From the IMG/VR virus record IMGVR_UViG_3300034061_005995, positions 1 through 64,000 of that record: a stretch of DNA of 64,000 nucleotides; one strand, 5' to 3'. The translations under genes and the position numbers were made by a program. Of this stretch, positions 8,143 to 17,655 are shown one piece after another. Each line of letters begins with the position of its first letter. Positions within the stretch are counted from its first letter, which is position 1. The DNA is from a virus. The notes beneath the pieces were generated by a model that worked only from the letters and a program-made list of their open reading frames with translations, was not told where the DNA came from and ran no database searches.

Positions 8143-10908
8143 ATGATATACCAAAATATAAATCAATATAATTATCCTAAATGGTATTTGTTATTTAGAG
8201 ACAATATCATGGATTTTTGTTTAGCCTCAGATGAGAGAGATTATAATGAAGAAGTTATTTTTTCTGATAATATTATTGCATTAAATGACGGTACAAAATT
8301 ACCAATTAATTTTGATTTAAATAACCCAGAATCAAGTGAATTGTATGTACTTAGATATAATAATTATAATCCATATAATAATTTAATTTCCACAAATTAT
8401 TATAACCCTAAAAAAATTGATTTAACATGTCTTAGTTCACAAACAATATGTGATATTGGTTTAACAGGTACTGATAATGGTTTGGTAACAAATATGACAG
8501 GTGAAAGTATTACTGTTACTGAAGGTTTATTATCTAACAACGATAAATTTGATAGATTATCTTTTGATAGAAGGTTAAAATTACATCAAGTAACAGGATA
8601 TACATTATCACCAAATGTTAAATTCTCAGGATTATCTGGGGATATGTTATTCAATGTAGTTTCTGTACAGGAAGATAAGGTTGGTATATATCATGAATTG
8701 TATGGTGGATTTTACCAAGGATTTTATAAATTATTTGGATATGAGTATGAAATATTTCCAACAAGAGTGAATCGTGGTTGGACAGTTGAACTTTTATTAA
8801 AACCAAGATTAAAAAATAAATATACTCCTGCGATTGGACAAAATACCTTAAATGATATATATCCACAAAATAAAAATACGTTTTTTTATTTTGGAACAAG
8901 AGCTGAAAACAAATATTATCACCATGCTGATGGTTCGCCTGAAGAATTACCAGGATATAATCGAGTAACAAGTGGATTAACCACCTTAGAGACTTGTGCA
9001 TGTTGTAATCAAACAATTACAAATTCACGTTGTATTTACGTATACCCCCCAAAATCAAATAATGATATTCATGACCCACATTTAAATTATTCATGCAGCA
9101 GTTGTGGTGAAAAATTACAAGTTACTGAAAATAAATCATATTTACCTTGTAAATGTGGTTGTGATGACCCGTCTTATCCAAATTGTGGATGGGAATGTCG
9201 AGAACATTATTGTTTAACAGCAATTACAACAACCACAACAACTTTAAGTGGTGATTGTCAATCTTGTGATTATTGTGAAACTTGTTCAAAAAATGGTTCA
9301 ATACAATCTACTTGTGAATTAGACCCACTATTTGATTCAATGTCAAATGCTATATCTTTTAAACTATGTGGGGACCCTAAAAATCCACAAATAGGTATTA
9401 AAATTTTAAGGTTTACTGGAGATTGTGTTACTACAGGTACTTGTACAACAGGAATTACTTATGTTACTGGTTATACTATACAAGAATTATGTACACCAAA
9501 TTCAATATATGATATATGTGAAACAAAGTTTCCACCATTTATTAATAATGAGCATTGGGTGCAATTAAATTTTGTTTGGTCAAGAAATTATTACCTTGAA
9601 GAATGCGATTTATTTTATAAAGGTGGTTTAGGTTTAATTACAAGAATCGAATTTTTACAATCACTTGCAAATAATTCAATAAGTTTAATCTCACCAGAAA
9701 TTTCAAGAGGTTGTGAATCTGATGAAAAAATTGAGCTTGTAGAATTAAATGAAAAATGGTTAAATGAAAAAGATTTTAGAAATGGTACATTAAAGATTTA
9801 TGTTAATGGGAAATTATTTCACACTTTTTATAATATTGAAGAAATTATTCCAAGAGGTTTAAATACTGATAAAGAAAAACAAATTGGTGTACCTTTTAAC
9901 ATTTCTTGGGGTGGTGGTACGCAAGGATTGCATAATCATTTAATTTTTACAGGAATACCTGAAAGTATAAGTGGTATTACATACCAACAAGACCCTGAAT
10001 TATTTCCTGAAAATATTTTAAGTGCAACAACATTTTCCGCCTTAAGTACAAATATTCTTATTGAACAAAATTTTGCAGGAACTTTTGAAGGTGCAATATC
10101 ACAATTTAGAATGTATACCGAACCATTAATGGCTGATGAAATAAAACATAATTATTTAATATTAAAAGATAAATTCGATTTACTTGATTATGATTGCCCA
10201 AATTGTGAAACTGTTGTAACAACCACAACAACAACTCCAATAATTACACCAACACCAACACCAATTGTACCACAATGTTTTGCATATGTTGTTGCAGAGC
10301 CTCAAGATAGTTTGAACTCATTAACTAATTTAGGTTCTTATATGTATTATCAGGCTGATGGTATTACACCAGATGTTAATGTTGATTGGTATGGATTTGA
10401 CAATTCTGGTTCATGGGCTGACCCAAATTCTGAAAATTATTCATATATTCTATCAAAATATATTTCATATAGCGGATTTTCACAATCAATTGGAAATTTT
10501 GTATCACCCCAATTAGTTAAAGGTGCAATAAACCAAACAAATAATATAATATTTGATAAATTTGGTTGTCCAACTGCAAAACATGATTTTGAAACTATTG
10601 AGATTAATCCAAATTTATTTAATACTGATATTCAATATTTATATACAATTTGGATTCCAACAACTTGTGTTGGTGGGCCAATTAGCAACGTAACTTTAGA
10701 AATTGGTTATAATTCTACTCCATGTTCATTTGACACGTTCGCAATTCCTGACCCAGTAATATCATTAAAACCGATAACAGTTCAAGGAAATGCTGCAATA
10801 CCTGATGGTGATTATGTTGTATTGTATTGTTCAAGTACAACATTATTGCCAATATCTTTACCTTCAAATAATATAATTTATTTTAAAGGTATTAACATAA
10901 TTAATTAA
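8143..10908 (+). CDS. Large tail adhesin with Cys-rich module, LamG-like domain and duplicated C-terminal domain
   Basis: A 921-residue protein. Residues 285-385 are a Cys-rich module (CACCNQTITNSRC, CSSCGEKL, PCKCGCDDP) with zinc-ribbon-like CxxC pairs. Residues 445-680 look like a concanavalin/LamG beta sandwich, with HWVQLNFVWSRNYY, GTLKIYVNGKLFHTF and GAISQFRMYTEPLMADEIKHNY, the standard end of the fold. A Thr/Pro linker (TTTTTTPIITPTPTP) at about 695-710 joins a final ~210-residue domain that is duplicated in the next gene. Thr-rich linker, carbohydrate-binding fold and position before the fibre gene suggest receptor binding on the virion. The start follows a divergent promoter-like pair. 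Confidence 0.75.
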   Translation: MIYQNINQYNYPKWYLLFRDNIMDFCLASDERDYNEEVIFSDNIIALNDGTKLPINFDLNNPESSELYVLRYNNYNPYNNLISTNYYNPKKIDLTCLSSQTICDIGLTGTDNGLVTNMTGESITVTEGLLSNNDKFDRLSFDRRLKLHQVTGYTLSPNVKFSGLSGDMLFNVVSVQEDKVGIYHELYGGFYQGFYKLFGYEYEIFPTRVNRGWTVELLLKPRLKNKYTPAIGQNTLNDIYPQNKNTFFYFGTRAENKYYHHADGSPEELPGYNRVTSGLTTLETCACCNQTITNSRCIYVYPPKSNNDIHDPHLNYSCSSCGEKLQVTENKSYLPCKCGCDDPSYPNCGWECREHYCLTAITTTTTTLSGDCQSCDYCETCSKNGSIQSTCELDPLFDSMSNAISFKLCGDPKNPQIGIKILRFTGDCVTTGTCTTGITYVTGYTIQELCTPNSIYDICETKFPPFINNEHWVQLNFVWSRNYYLEECDLFYKGGLGLITRIEFLQSLANNSISLISPEISRGCESDEKIELVELNEKWLNEKDFRNGTLKIYVNGKLFHTFYNIEEIIPRGLNTDKEKQIGVPFNISWGGGTQGLHNHLIFTGIPESISGITYQQDPELFPENILSATTFSALSTNILIEQNFAGTFEGAISQFRMYTEPLMADEIKHNYLILKDKFDLLDYDCPNCETVVTTTTTTPIITPTPTPIVPQCFAYVVAEPQDSLNSLTNLGSYMYYQADGITPDVNVDWYGFDNSGSWADPNSENYSYILSKYISYSGFSQSIGNFVSPQLVKGAINQTNNIIFDKFGCPTAKHDFETIEINPNLFNTDIQYLYTIWIPTTCVGGPISNVTLEIGYNSTPCSFDTFAIPDPVISLKPITVQGNAAIPDGDYVVLYCSSTTLLPISLPSNNIIYFKGINIIN
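10276..10405 (+). repeat. Dispersed repeat, copy 1 (matches 11381-11510)
   Basis: About 130 bases encoding the start of the C-terminal domain (CFAYVVAEPQDSLNSL onwards) are almost identical in DNA to the same part of the next gene, with only a few substitutions. Beyond this block the two domains continue homologous but clearly diverged, as expected after recent local recombination or gene conversion. Confidence 0.8.
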
Positions 10909-10915
10909 AATTAAT

Positions 10916-12010
10916 ATGGATTTTTATATTAAAAAAAATGCGACATTACCAGTAATAAAAATGCTTATAGTAAGAGATGGTAGGAGCGATTATCATAATT
11001 TTGATAATTTATCAAACTCTGAAATATTATTTAGCATGTTTGATATTGAAAAAAAAATAATAAAAACTGCATCGAGACCTACACAAATTGTTATTCAAAA
11101 AAATTCTAAAGGTTATGATGAATATTGGGTTCAATACGCTTTCAAAGCGAGAGATACTAAAACCCCTGGAGTTTTTAAAGCACAATTTTCAATTAAAAAT
11201 TCAACAGGTGAAGTAATATTACCATTAAGTGAGGATGTATTTATATACGTACAAGATAGTTTTGTAAATCTTGAAGAATGCTGTAGAAAAATTCAAATTG
11301 TTAGTCCAACACCGACTTTAACACCAACAGCAACTCCGACACCAACACCTACGCCAACTCCGACACTTATACCATCAACATGTTTTGCATATGTTGTTGC
11401 AGAGCCTCAAGATAGTTTGAACTCATTAACTAATTTAGGTTCTTACATGTATTATGAGGCTGATGGCATTACACCAGATGTTAATGTTGATTGGTATGGA
11501 TTTGGTAACTCTGGTTCATGGGCTGACCCAACATCAATTAATTATTCATATACTTTATCGAAATATATTTCATATAGCGGATTTTCACAATCAGTTGGAA
11601 ATTTTGTATCGCCACAATTAATTAAAGGTGGGATAAATCAAAATGGGTATATTATTGATGATGCTTTTGGTTGTTCAGTAAATCAATATTCATTTGGCTC
11701 AATTGAAGTACCAATTTCATTAGTAAATCCAAATATTCAATATTTATATACAATATGGATTCCTTTAGATTGTGTAAATAATGAAATGGAAAACATGATT
11801 TTAGAAATTGGATATAATTCATCCCCTTGCTCATTTGATGCTGTTGCAACACCTGACCCAATAATATCACAAACAAATGTTACTGTAAGCAATAGTTCAA
11901 CAATACCAACTGGTGAATATAGAGTATTATATTGTTCAAATACTGCACTATTACCTATAACAATTCCAACAAATAATAATATTTATTTCAAAGGGGTTAA
12001 TAAAACATAA
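10916..12010 (+). CDS. BppU-like N-terminal domain fused to a duplicated adhesin domain
   Basis: A 364-residue protein. Residues 1-120 (FYIKKNATLPVIKMLIVRDG onward, with ILFSMFD) resemble the N-terminal domain of siphophage baseplate upper proteins (BppU_N), which docks receptor-binding parts onto the baseplate; the same domain stands alone at 29912-30271. A Thr/Pro linker (TPTLTPTATPTPTPTPTPT) spans about 128-150. Residues 155-364 repeat the C-terminal domain of the preceding protein. It looks like an adaptor carrying an exchangeable adhesin head. The BppU link is an inference from a short motif; the two paralogies are seen directly. Confidence 0.7.
   Translation: MDFYIKKNATLPVIKMLIVRDGRSDYHNFDNLSNSEILFSMFDIEKKIIKTASRPTQIVIQKNSKGYDEYWVQYAFKARDTKTPGVFKAQFSIKNSTGEVILPLSEDVFIYVQDSFVNLEECCRKIQIVSPTPTLTPTATPTPTPTPTPTLIPSTCFAYVVAEPQDSLNSLTNLGSYMYYEADGITPDVNVDWYGFGNSGSWADPTSINYSYTLSKYISYSGFSQSVGNFVSPQLIKGGINQNGYIIDDAFGCSVNQYSFGSIEVPISLVNPNIQYLYTIWIPLDCVNNEMENMILEIGYNSSPCSFDAVATPDPIISQTNVTVSNSSTIPTGEYRVLYCSNTALLPITIPTNNNIYFKGVNKT
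11381..11510 (+). repeat. Dispersed repeat, copy 2 (matches 10276-10405)
   Basis: Second copy of the near-identical DNA block at the start of the shared C-terminal domain, immediately after the Thr/Pro linker. The pair is separated by 1105 bases in direct orientation, so recombination between copies could swap or delete the intervening BppU-like module. Confidence 0.8.
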
Positions 12011-12034
12011 TACAATATAATTATATAATAAAAT

Positions 12035-15000
12035 ATGCCGTTTATTTATAAAAATCCATTAACATCAACGCAATTATCAAGTGCGTTTTCTGTACCAAGA
12101 ACTTCTGTACAGGCAACAAATTTTAGTAATTCTACCGTTGGTGGTTGGCAAGAATTTGCTAATATTAGTGATTTAGATTTATTTTTCTCAGGTACTGGTT
12201 TACAACAATGGTCAAATGTTAAATTACCTATTAATATAACAATTGGTTCTGGAGTTTTTAATCCAACGTTTATAACTTTAAATTCTGATAATTTTTCTTC
12301 AGGTAGAAGAAAAATCGGTATGGCGGTATATGTTCATGAAACAGATTCAATTTATCAATACCAAATTGATAATTATGAAACCTTATGGACTGCAGCAACT
12401 GCAAGTACTGGTACAGTAACAATAAATTCATATGATACTGTTGTTAGAAATAACTCACCTGCTGGACAAACATTTATAAATTCTTGGACCGCAAATACTA
12501 TTGAAGGTATTAATGGTGTAACACGTGAAAACGCAAGGTGGAGATTACTTGCACAAAATTGTTGCTTAACTGGCGGAACATATTTTTCAGCAACAAGTAC
12601 TTTAGAATTATATCAACAAAACGGTGAAGTAATAACGATTACTGGAATTACTGCTGGAAGCGGAGGAAGTCCACTAACTGTTGAAGATAGCCTTACAACT
12701 GTAAATAATGTTAATAAAATTATTATTAGTGGTGCTACAGTAATAAATCAAGGACCTGGTGAAGTTTTAATATTTTTTAATACAAGTGGAAATGGCACCT
12801 CTGGTACATCTGGAAGTAGTGGAATTTCAGGTTCAAGTGGAAGTTCGGGTACGTCAGGAAGTTCAGGCACATCGGGTAGTAGTGGAGTTTCTGGCTCAAG
12901 TGGAAGCTCAGGAACATCGGGTAGTAGTGGAGTTTCTGGCTCAAGTGGAAGCTCAGGAACATCGGGTAATAGTGGAACTTCAGGTTCAAGTGGAAGTTCA
13001 GGCACATCGGGTAGTAGTGGAGTTTCTGGCTCAAGTGGAAGCTCAGGAACATCGGGTAATAGTGGAACTTCAGGTTCAAGTGGAAGTTCTGGAACATCTG
13101 GAAACAGTGGAACTTCAGGTTCAAGTGGGAGTAGTGGAAGTTCAGGCACATCGGGTAGTAGTGGAGTTTCAGGTTCAAGTGGAAGTTCTGGCACATCAGG
13201 AAGTAGCGGTACTTCAGGTTCAAGTGGAAGTTCTGGCACATCAGGAAGTAGCGGTACTTCAGGTTCAAGCGGAAGCTCTGGAAGTAGCGGCTCAAATGGT
13301 AGCTCAGGGACTTCTGGAAGTAGTGGTTTAAGTGGAAGTTCAGGAACGTCTGGAAGCAGTGGAAGTTCTGGAACATCAGGAATTAGCGGAACTTCTGGTG
13401 TTAATGGTTCTTCAGGAACTTCAGGTAGTAGTGGAACATCAGGTGTTTCACCAATTTATGTTGGTAGTTCCAATAACTGTATTTCATTAAGTTCATTAAC
13501 AATTAGTTCAGCAATAACATTAACAGCAAATACTGGTTTAGCATACACTATAGGTCAAAGTATATTAGTAGCAAATAGTCCAACAAGTAATTTTAAAGGT
13601 TCTGTTAGCTCTTATAATTCAATCACTGGAGAATTGACTTTAATAGTTACTGAAATTACTGGTACTGGAACATTTTGTACTTGGCAATTAAATTTGGCTG
13701 GGGCTGTCGGTTCAAATGGTAGCTCAGGAACATCTGGAAGTAGCGGTTCAAACGGTAGCTCTGGAAGTAGTGGAAGCTCAGGAACCTCTGGAAGTAGTGG
13801 AAGTTCAGGTTCAAGCGGAAGCTCAGGAACCTCTGGAAGTAGCGGAATTTCAGGGTCAAGTGGAAGTTCGGGTTCAAGTGGAACTTCAGGAAGTAGTGGT
13901 TCAAATGGTAGCTCAGGAACATCTGGAAGTAGTGGAAGTTCAGGTTCAAGCGGAAGCTCAGGAACCTCTGGAAGTAGTGGAAGTTCAGGTTCAAGCGGAA
14001 GCTCAGGAACCTCTGGAAGTAGCGGAATTTCAGGGTCAAGTGGAAGTTCGGGTTCAAGTGGAACTTCAGGAAGTAGTGGTTCAAATGGTAGCTCAGGAAG
14101 TTCTGGCACATCAGGAAGTAGTGGAACTTCTGGAACAAGCGGTGAAAATGGCATATCTGCAGGTAGAGTATATTATTTCAATTTAAGTGAAAATAGCGAT
14201 GTCGTTGGTTATAAAATTTTATCGGAAAATCCTACAACAGCCACAACACAAACAGTATTTAAAGTAGTAAGTGGTAATACTCAAAATGTTCTAATTGAAC
14301 AATTTATTACCGATGAATTGGGCTTTAACATCATTCCAGCTGGTGTTCAGAGATTCTTTTTATATTATTTAAAAGAGTCTCAAAACACAAATATGCAAGC
14401 ATATTTGACATTAGAATTAGCTAATAGTGGTGGAACAAGTTATGGTGTTGTATTAACAGCTAATACCGAAACAATTGGTTGGAATTTTGGAAATCCTGCG
14501 GAAACTGTTATTGAAATAGTATTTTCAACAACAAATATTAATCCTACTGATAGGTTGATATGCAAATTATATGTTAATAATTTAGATAGTACTGATAGAG
14601 ATACAACATTTTATACCGAAAATGGTACATATTCTTTTGTAATCACTTCTGTTGGTCAAGTTGCTGGAACATCTGGAAGTAGCGGAAGTTCTGGAACATC
14701 TGGAAACAGTGGAACTTCAGGTTCAAGTGGGAGTAGTGGAAGTTCAGGCACATCGGGTAGTAGTGGAGTTTCAGGTTCAAGTGGAAGTTCTGGCACATCA
14801 GGAAGTAGCGGTACTTCAGGTTCAAGCGGAAGTTCTGGCACATCAGGAAGTAGCGGTACTTCAGGTTCAAGCGGAAGCTCTGGTATATCAGGAAGTAGCG
14901 GTACTTCAGGTTCAAGCGGAAGCTCTGGTATATCAATAACTGGTGGTACTTACAATATACCAACAGCATCATTAACATTATTTAGTTCAGATAACTCACA

Positions 15001-15907
15001 ATTTAGTATTTCTGCAGTTACTGGTGTATATTTAACAGGTGGAACATATTTTAGTGCAACATCCCAATTAGAATTATATAATTCTACTGGTGGTACTTTA
15101 ATAATTACAGGTATTACTGCTGGTACTGGTGGTGGTGGTTCAGGAACATCTGGAACTTCAGGTAGTTCGGGCTCAAGTGGTAGTAGTGGCACAAGCGGAA
15201 CAAGTCCAATTGGAACATCATCATTAGTGCTATATACAAATTCTGGGGTTACAATTACAAATTCTGCAGCAGAAATTACAATAATTAGTGAAATAATACC
15301 GCCGAATACTTTAAATAATAATGGTGAGAGTATAGATTTGGTTGCGGCTGATACATACTTAAACAGAACTGGAAGCAACCAAAGCTATACATTAAGATTT
15401 AAATTTAATGGTACTACAATCTATGCCGACACAACAGGAACCATAGCAACAAATACGGTCGGTAGAGCGGTTGGTATGTTCGGTAAATTAGTTAGAAGTT
15501 CTGAAACATCTTGTGACTTAATTGTTCAAGTGACTATTGATAACGCAGGCACGGCAACAACAGGTAATGGAGATTTAGGCGCAACATCGATTAGAAATGT
15601 TGTAATACAAGGTACATCTGGGTTTTCATTTAATTGGTCAACTGGTGCAACATTTGAATGTTCAATTCAATTATCTGCAGCAAATACAGGATATACATAT
15701 ACTCACCTTTGGCATACGCTAACAACTGGTGGCCCACAAGGTTCAAGTGGAAGCTCAGGAACTTCAGGTAGTAGTGGAATTTCTGGCTCAAGTGGTAGTT
15801 CTGGAACTTCAGGTAGTAGTGGTACAAGTAGTGTCAATATAACATATGGTACAGCAGCACCAACTGGTGGAAATGATGGTGATGTATATTTACAATATAC
15901 ACCTTAA
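12035..15907 (+). CDS. Collagen-like (Gly-Ser-Ser/Gly-Thr-Ser) tail fibre
   Basis: A 1290-residue fibre. Residues 1-250 are a globular N-terminal part, probably for attachment. Five blocks of uninterrupted G-X-Y triplets follow (about 250-472, 559-707, 879-968, 1035-1057, 1236-1266), in which X and Y are almost only Ser and Thr with some Asn, Val and Ile, and no Pro. Between them lie beta-rich globular inserts (for example 473-558 and 708-878). The last residues, TYGTAAPTGGNDGDVYLQYTP, form the short end domain common in phage fibres. Proline-free collagen-like triplets with such Ser/Thr density suggest stabilisation or decoration by O-glycans. Glycosyltransferases follow closely downstream. 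Function as a receptor-binding fibre is inferred. Confidence 0.82.
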   Translation: MPFIYKNPLTSTQLSSAFSVPRTSVQATNFSNSTVGGWQEFANISDLDLFFSGTGLQQWSNVKLPINITIGSGVFNPTFITLNSDNFSSGRRKIGMAVYVHETDSIYQYQIDNYETLWTAATASTGTVTINSYDTVVRNNSPAGQTFINSWTANTIEGINGVTRENARWRLLAQNCCLTGGTYFSATSTLELYQQNGEVITITGITAGSGGSPLTVEDSLTTVNNVNKIIISGATVINQGPGEVLIFFNTSGNGTSGTSGSSGISGSSGSSGTSGSSGTSGSSGVSGSSGSSGTSGSSGVSGSSGSSGTSGNSGTSGSSGSSGTSGSSGVSGSSGSSGTSGNSGTSGSSGSSGTSGNSGTSGSSGSSGSSGTSGSSGVSGSSGSSGTSGSSGTSGSSGSSGTSGSSGTSGSSGSSGSSGSNGSSGTSGSSGLSGSSGTSGSSGSSGTSGISGTSGVNGSSGTSGSSGTSGVSPIYVGSSNNCISLSSLTISSAITLTANTGLAYTIGQSILVANSPTSNFKGSVSSYNSITGELTLIVTEITGTGTFCTWQLNLAGAVGSNGSSGTSGSSGSNGSSGSSGSSGTSGSSGSSGSSGSSGTSGSSGISGSSGSSGSSGTSGSSGSNGSSGTSGSSGSSGSSGSSGTSGSSGSSGSSGSSGTSGSSGISGSSGSSGSSGTSGSSGSNGSSGSSGTSGSSGTSGTSGENGISAGRVYYFNLSENSDVVGYKILSENPTTATTQTVFKVVSGNTQNVLIEQFITDELGFNIIPAGVQRFFLYYLKESQNTNMQAYLTLELANSGGTSYGVVLTANTETIGWNFGNPAETVIEIVFSTTNINPTDRLICKLYVNNLDSTDRDTTFYTENGTYSFVITSVGQVAGTSGSSGSSGTSGNSGTSGSSGSSGSSGTSGSSGVSGSSGSSGTSGSSGTSGSSGSSGTSGSSGTSGSSGSSGISGSSGTSGSSGSSGISITGGTYNIPTASLTLFSSDNSQFSISAVTGVYLTGGTYFSATSQLELYNSTGGTLIITGITAGTGGGGSGTSGTSGSSGSSGSSGTSGTSPIGTSSLVLYTNSGVTITNSAAEITIISEIIPPNTLNNNGESIDLVAADTYLNRTGSNQSYTLRFKFNGTTIYADTTGTIATNTVGRAVGMFGKLVRSSETSCDLIVQVTIDNAGTATTGNGDLGATSIRNVVIQGTSGFSFNWSTGATFECSIQLSAANTGYTYTHLWHTLTTGGPQGSSGSSGTSGSSGISGSSGSSGTSGSSGTSSVNITYGTAAPTGGNDGDVYLQYTP
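12784..13449 (+). repeat. Collagen-like Gly-X-Y coding repeat, block 1
   Basis: A 9-base-periodic repeat encodes about 220 residues of GSS/GTS/GVS/GNS triplets. Codon choice within the block is variable (AGT, TCA, TCT, AGC, TCG), yet long sub-blocks recur almost exactly, indicating growth by recombination or slippage rather than selection on protein only. Confidence 0.9.
13082..13281 (+). repeat. 200-bp near-identical duplication, copy 1
   Basis: Matches 14684-14883 over 200 bases, with a single difference that I can see (T at 13225 against C at 14827). The offset is 1602 bases, an exact multiple of three, so the exchange keeps the reading frame and joins collagen block 1 to block 3. Confidence 0.85.
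13772..13918 (+). repeat. 147-bp exact tandem duplication, copy 1
   Basis: Identical to 13952-14098 as far as can be read, offset 180 bases (60 residues). This in-frame tandem copy lengthens collagen block 2. Confidence 0.87.
13952..14098 (+). repeat. 147-bp exact tandem duplication, copy 2
   Basis: Second copy of the 180-base period unit in collagen block 2. Sequence identity implies a recent event or ongoing homogenisation. Confidence 0.87.
14684..14883 (+). repeat. 200-bp near-identical duplication, copy 2
   Basis: Partner of 13082-13281, forming most of collagen block 3, between two globular inserts of the fibre. Confidence 0.85.
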
Positions 15908-15925
15908 TGATATATATTATATAAT

Positions 15926-16792
15926 ATGGCAGCAATTACAGATTTAAATGATTTAATACAAATAAGTTCAGCATCAGCTGGAACTGAAAATATAATATGG
16001 ACAATTGGTACAACTTTGTCAGGAACAACAACACCCATAGTTAACCCATCCGTTGGTTTTAGTAAATGGTTATTTGATGGGGCTCCAGGAAGAGGTCAAG
16101 TTCCAACAACTGCAGCAACAATTTGTACAAATACTACTGCAGGTGGATTAATGCAATCAACAACATCATCGGGTAAAGAAAAATATTTAATTCAACATGG
16201 AGTATATGGAACAAATTCAGCTTCAATCGGAACATGGATGTTATATGATAGATTGGTTCATGCTGGAGGTTATGATGCAAATATAACATCTGTTCAAAAT
16301 ATTAATACCCCAGCATTAACCAGATATAGTGGAAGTTCAAGTGTTGGTAATAGAATAATGGTTGAAATTTATTCAGAAGTTGGTGGCATAGGACGAGTAT
16401 TACAAATAAATTATACAAACCAAGATGGCGTATCAGGTAGAACCTCATTTTCAAGAATTGGTGTAAGTGCTTCAATTAAAAATGCTGGTAATGCTTATAT
16501 ATGTACACTATATAGTGGAGATACTGGAGTTAGAAGTATTGAAAGTGTACAGATATTGGTAGGTGGTACAGGTGTTGCTGGAAATTTTGGTGTTAGTATT
16601 ATTAGACCATTATCAGCAGTCCAAGTATTACCATCAATGTCAGCAGGTATTAAAGACTTTGCAACAGGGCAACCTGGAATTCCAAAAATTGAAAGTGATG
16701 CATGTTTAACTTATATATATTATTCAGCAGTATCATCAGCAGCATCAAACTTTGAAGATGCATTTGGAGTTTTATCACTAATTGAGAAATAA
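15926..16792 (+). CDS. Tail/fibre-associated protein, paralogue family A, copy 1
   Basis: A 288-residue beta-rich protein starting MAAITDLNDLIQISS. It shares with the next two proteins the core MLYDRLVHAGGYDANITSVQ, then YTNQDGVSGRTSFSRIG and SGDTGVRSIESVQ. The family is common in T4-like and other large marine and freshwater phages as predicted virion proteins, but I cannot name a function. The three genes lie head to tail right behind the fibre gene, suggesting that they form a hetero-oligomer on the fibre or baseplate. One Cys only; no signal peptide or membrane segment. Confidence 0.7.
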   Translation: MAAITDLNDLIQISSASAGTENIIWTIGTTLSGTTTPIVNPSVGFSKWLFDGAPGRGQVPTTAATICTNTTAGGLMQSTTSSGKEKYLIQHGVYGTNSASIGTWMLYDRLVHAGGYDANITSVQNINTPALTRYSGSSSVGNRIMVEIYSEVGGIGRVLQINYTNQDGVSGRTSFSRIGVSASIKNAGNAYICTLYSGDTGVRSIESVQILVGGTGVAGNFGVSIIRPLSAVQVLPSMSAGIKDFATGQPGIPKIESDACLTYIYYSAVSSAASNFEDAFGVLSLIEK

Positions 16793-16793
16793 T

Positions 16794-17654
16794 ATGGCAC
16801 AATTAACAGATTTATCAGATATAATTAATAGATTAACTGGTGGAAATTCAGGTTCACCACAAACATTTTTTTTTATTAAACAACCATTTATAAATGGTGT
16901 TTCAATTTCAAATGCTGCAACTGCAAATAGATGGCAAAGTCTTTGGTTAATAGATGGTGCACCAAGTGGCGGTAATATTCCAGTAAGTGCTGAAACTTGC
17001 ACAAATACCACAATTGGTGGATTAAAACAACTTAATCCAAACTCAGACCAACAACAATGGATGACCAATTTTAACGCAACAATATCACAAAATAATGGAA
17101 TTATAATGTTATATGATAGATTGGTACATTCTGGAGGTTATGTAGCAAATACCACTTCAGTTCAAACTGTTAATACACCCACATTAACAAGATATAGTGG
17201 AACTTCAAGTGTCGGTAATCAAATATTAGTTGAGATTTATTCAAATATTGGTACAACTGCGAGGATTTTAACAATAACATATACAAATCAAGACGGTGTA
17301 TCAGGTAAAACAACAACTGTTGAAATTGGCTCAACCACTGGCAATACCCAATCTGCAGCGTGGTTACCAATTTTAGCATCTGGTGATACTGGAGTTAGAA
17401 GTATTGAAAGTGTTCAATTAAATGGTTCAACAACAACAGCTGGTAATTTTGGTGTTAGTATTATAAGGCCAATAATTATGAGCGATAGTATGTTAAATTT
17501 AGGTTCAAATCAATATTTAACAACAGGTATTCCATCAATACCTGAAATAAAATCTGGTGCTTGTTTAGCATTTTTAATTAATCTAACCAACGCATCAACA
17601 GGTGCCGATTATGTTAATAGTTTTAATGGCCATATACAATTAATAAATAAATAA
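16794..17654 (+). CDS. Tail/fibre-associated protein, paralogue family A, copy 2
   Basis: A 286-residue protein; the ATG at 16794 is chosen because MAQLTDLSDIINRL aligns with the start of copy 1, whereas an upstream TTG would lie inside the previous gene. It has the family core (MLYDRLVHSGGYVANTTSVQ, YTNQDGVSGKT, SGDTGVRSIESVQ). Copies 1 and 2 are clearly closer to each other than to copy 3. The start is two bases after the TAA of copy 1. Function unknown; structural role inferred from its place in the fibre module. Confidence 0.7.
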   Translation: MAQLTDLSDIINRLTGGNSGSPQTFFFIKQPFINGVSISNAATANRWQSLWLIDGAPSGGNIPVSAETCTNTTIGGLKQLNPNSDQQQWMTNFNATISQNNGIIMLYDRLVHSGGYVANTTSVQTVNTPTLTRYSGTSSVGNQILVEIYSNIGTTARILTITYTNQDGVSGKTTTVEIGSTTGNTQSAAWLPILASGDTGVRSIESVQLNGSTTTAGNFGVSIIRPIIMSDSMLNLGSNQYLTTGIPSIPEIKSGACLAFLINLTNASTGADYVNSFNGHIQLINK

Positions 17655-17655
17655 T

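Noticed and set aside
12748-14978. Long antisense and alternate-frame open frames such as repeated Pro-Glu-Leu-Pro or Val-Gln-Val patterns
   Set aside because: They are shadows of the stop-free Gly-Ser-Ser codon repeat of the fibre gene; no independent starts or upstream signals.
12035-15907. Diversity-generating retroelement target in the fibre
   Set aside because: No reverse transcriptase, template repeat or adenine-biased variation seen in the window; differences between repeat copies are not A-specific.
16782-16793. Upstream TTG start for the second paralogue
   Set aside because: ATG at 16794 aligns with the start of the first paralogue and avoids overlap; the same logic was applied at 18694, 27540, 29097, 39181, 43784 and 56711.
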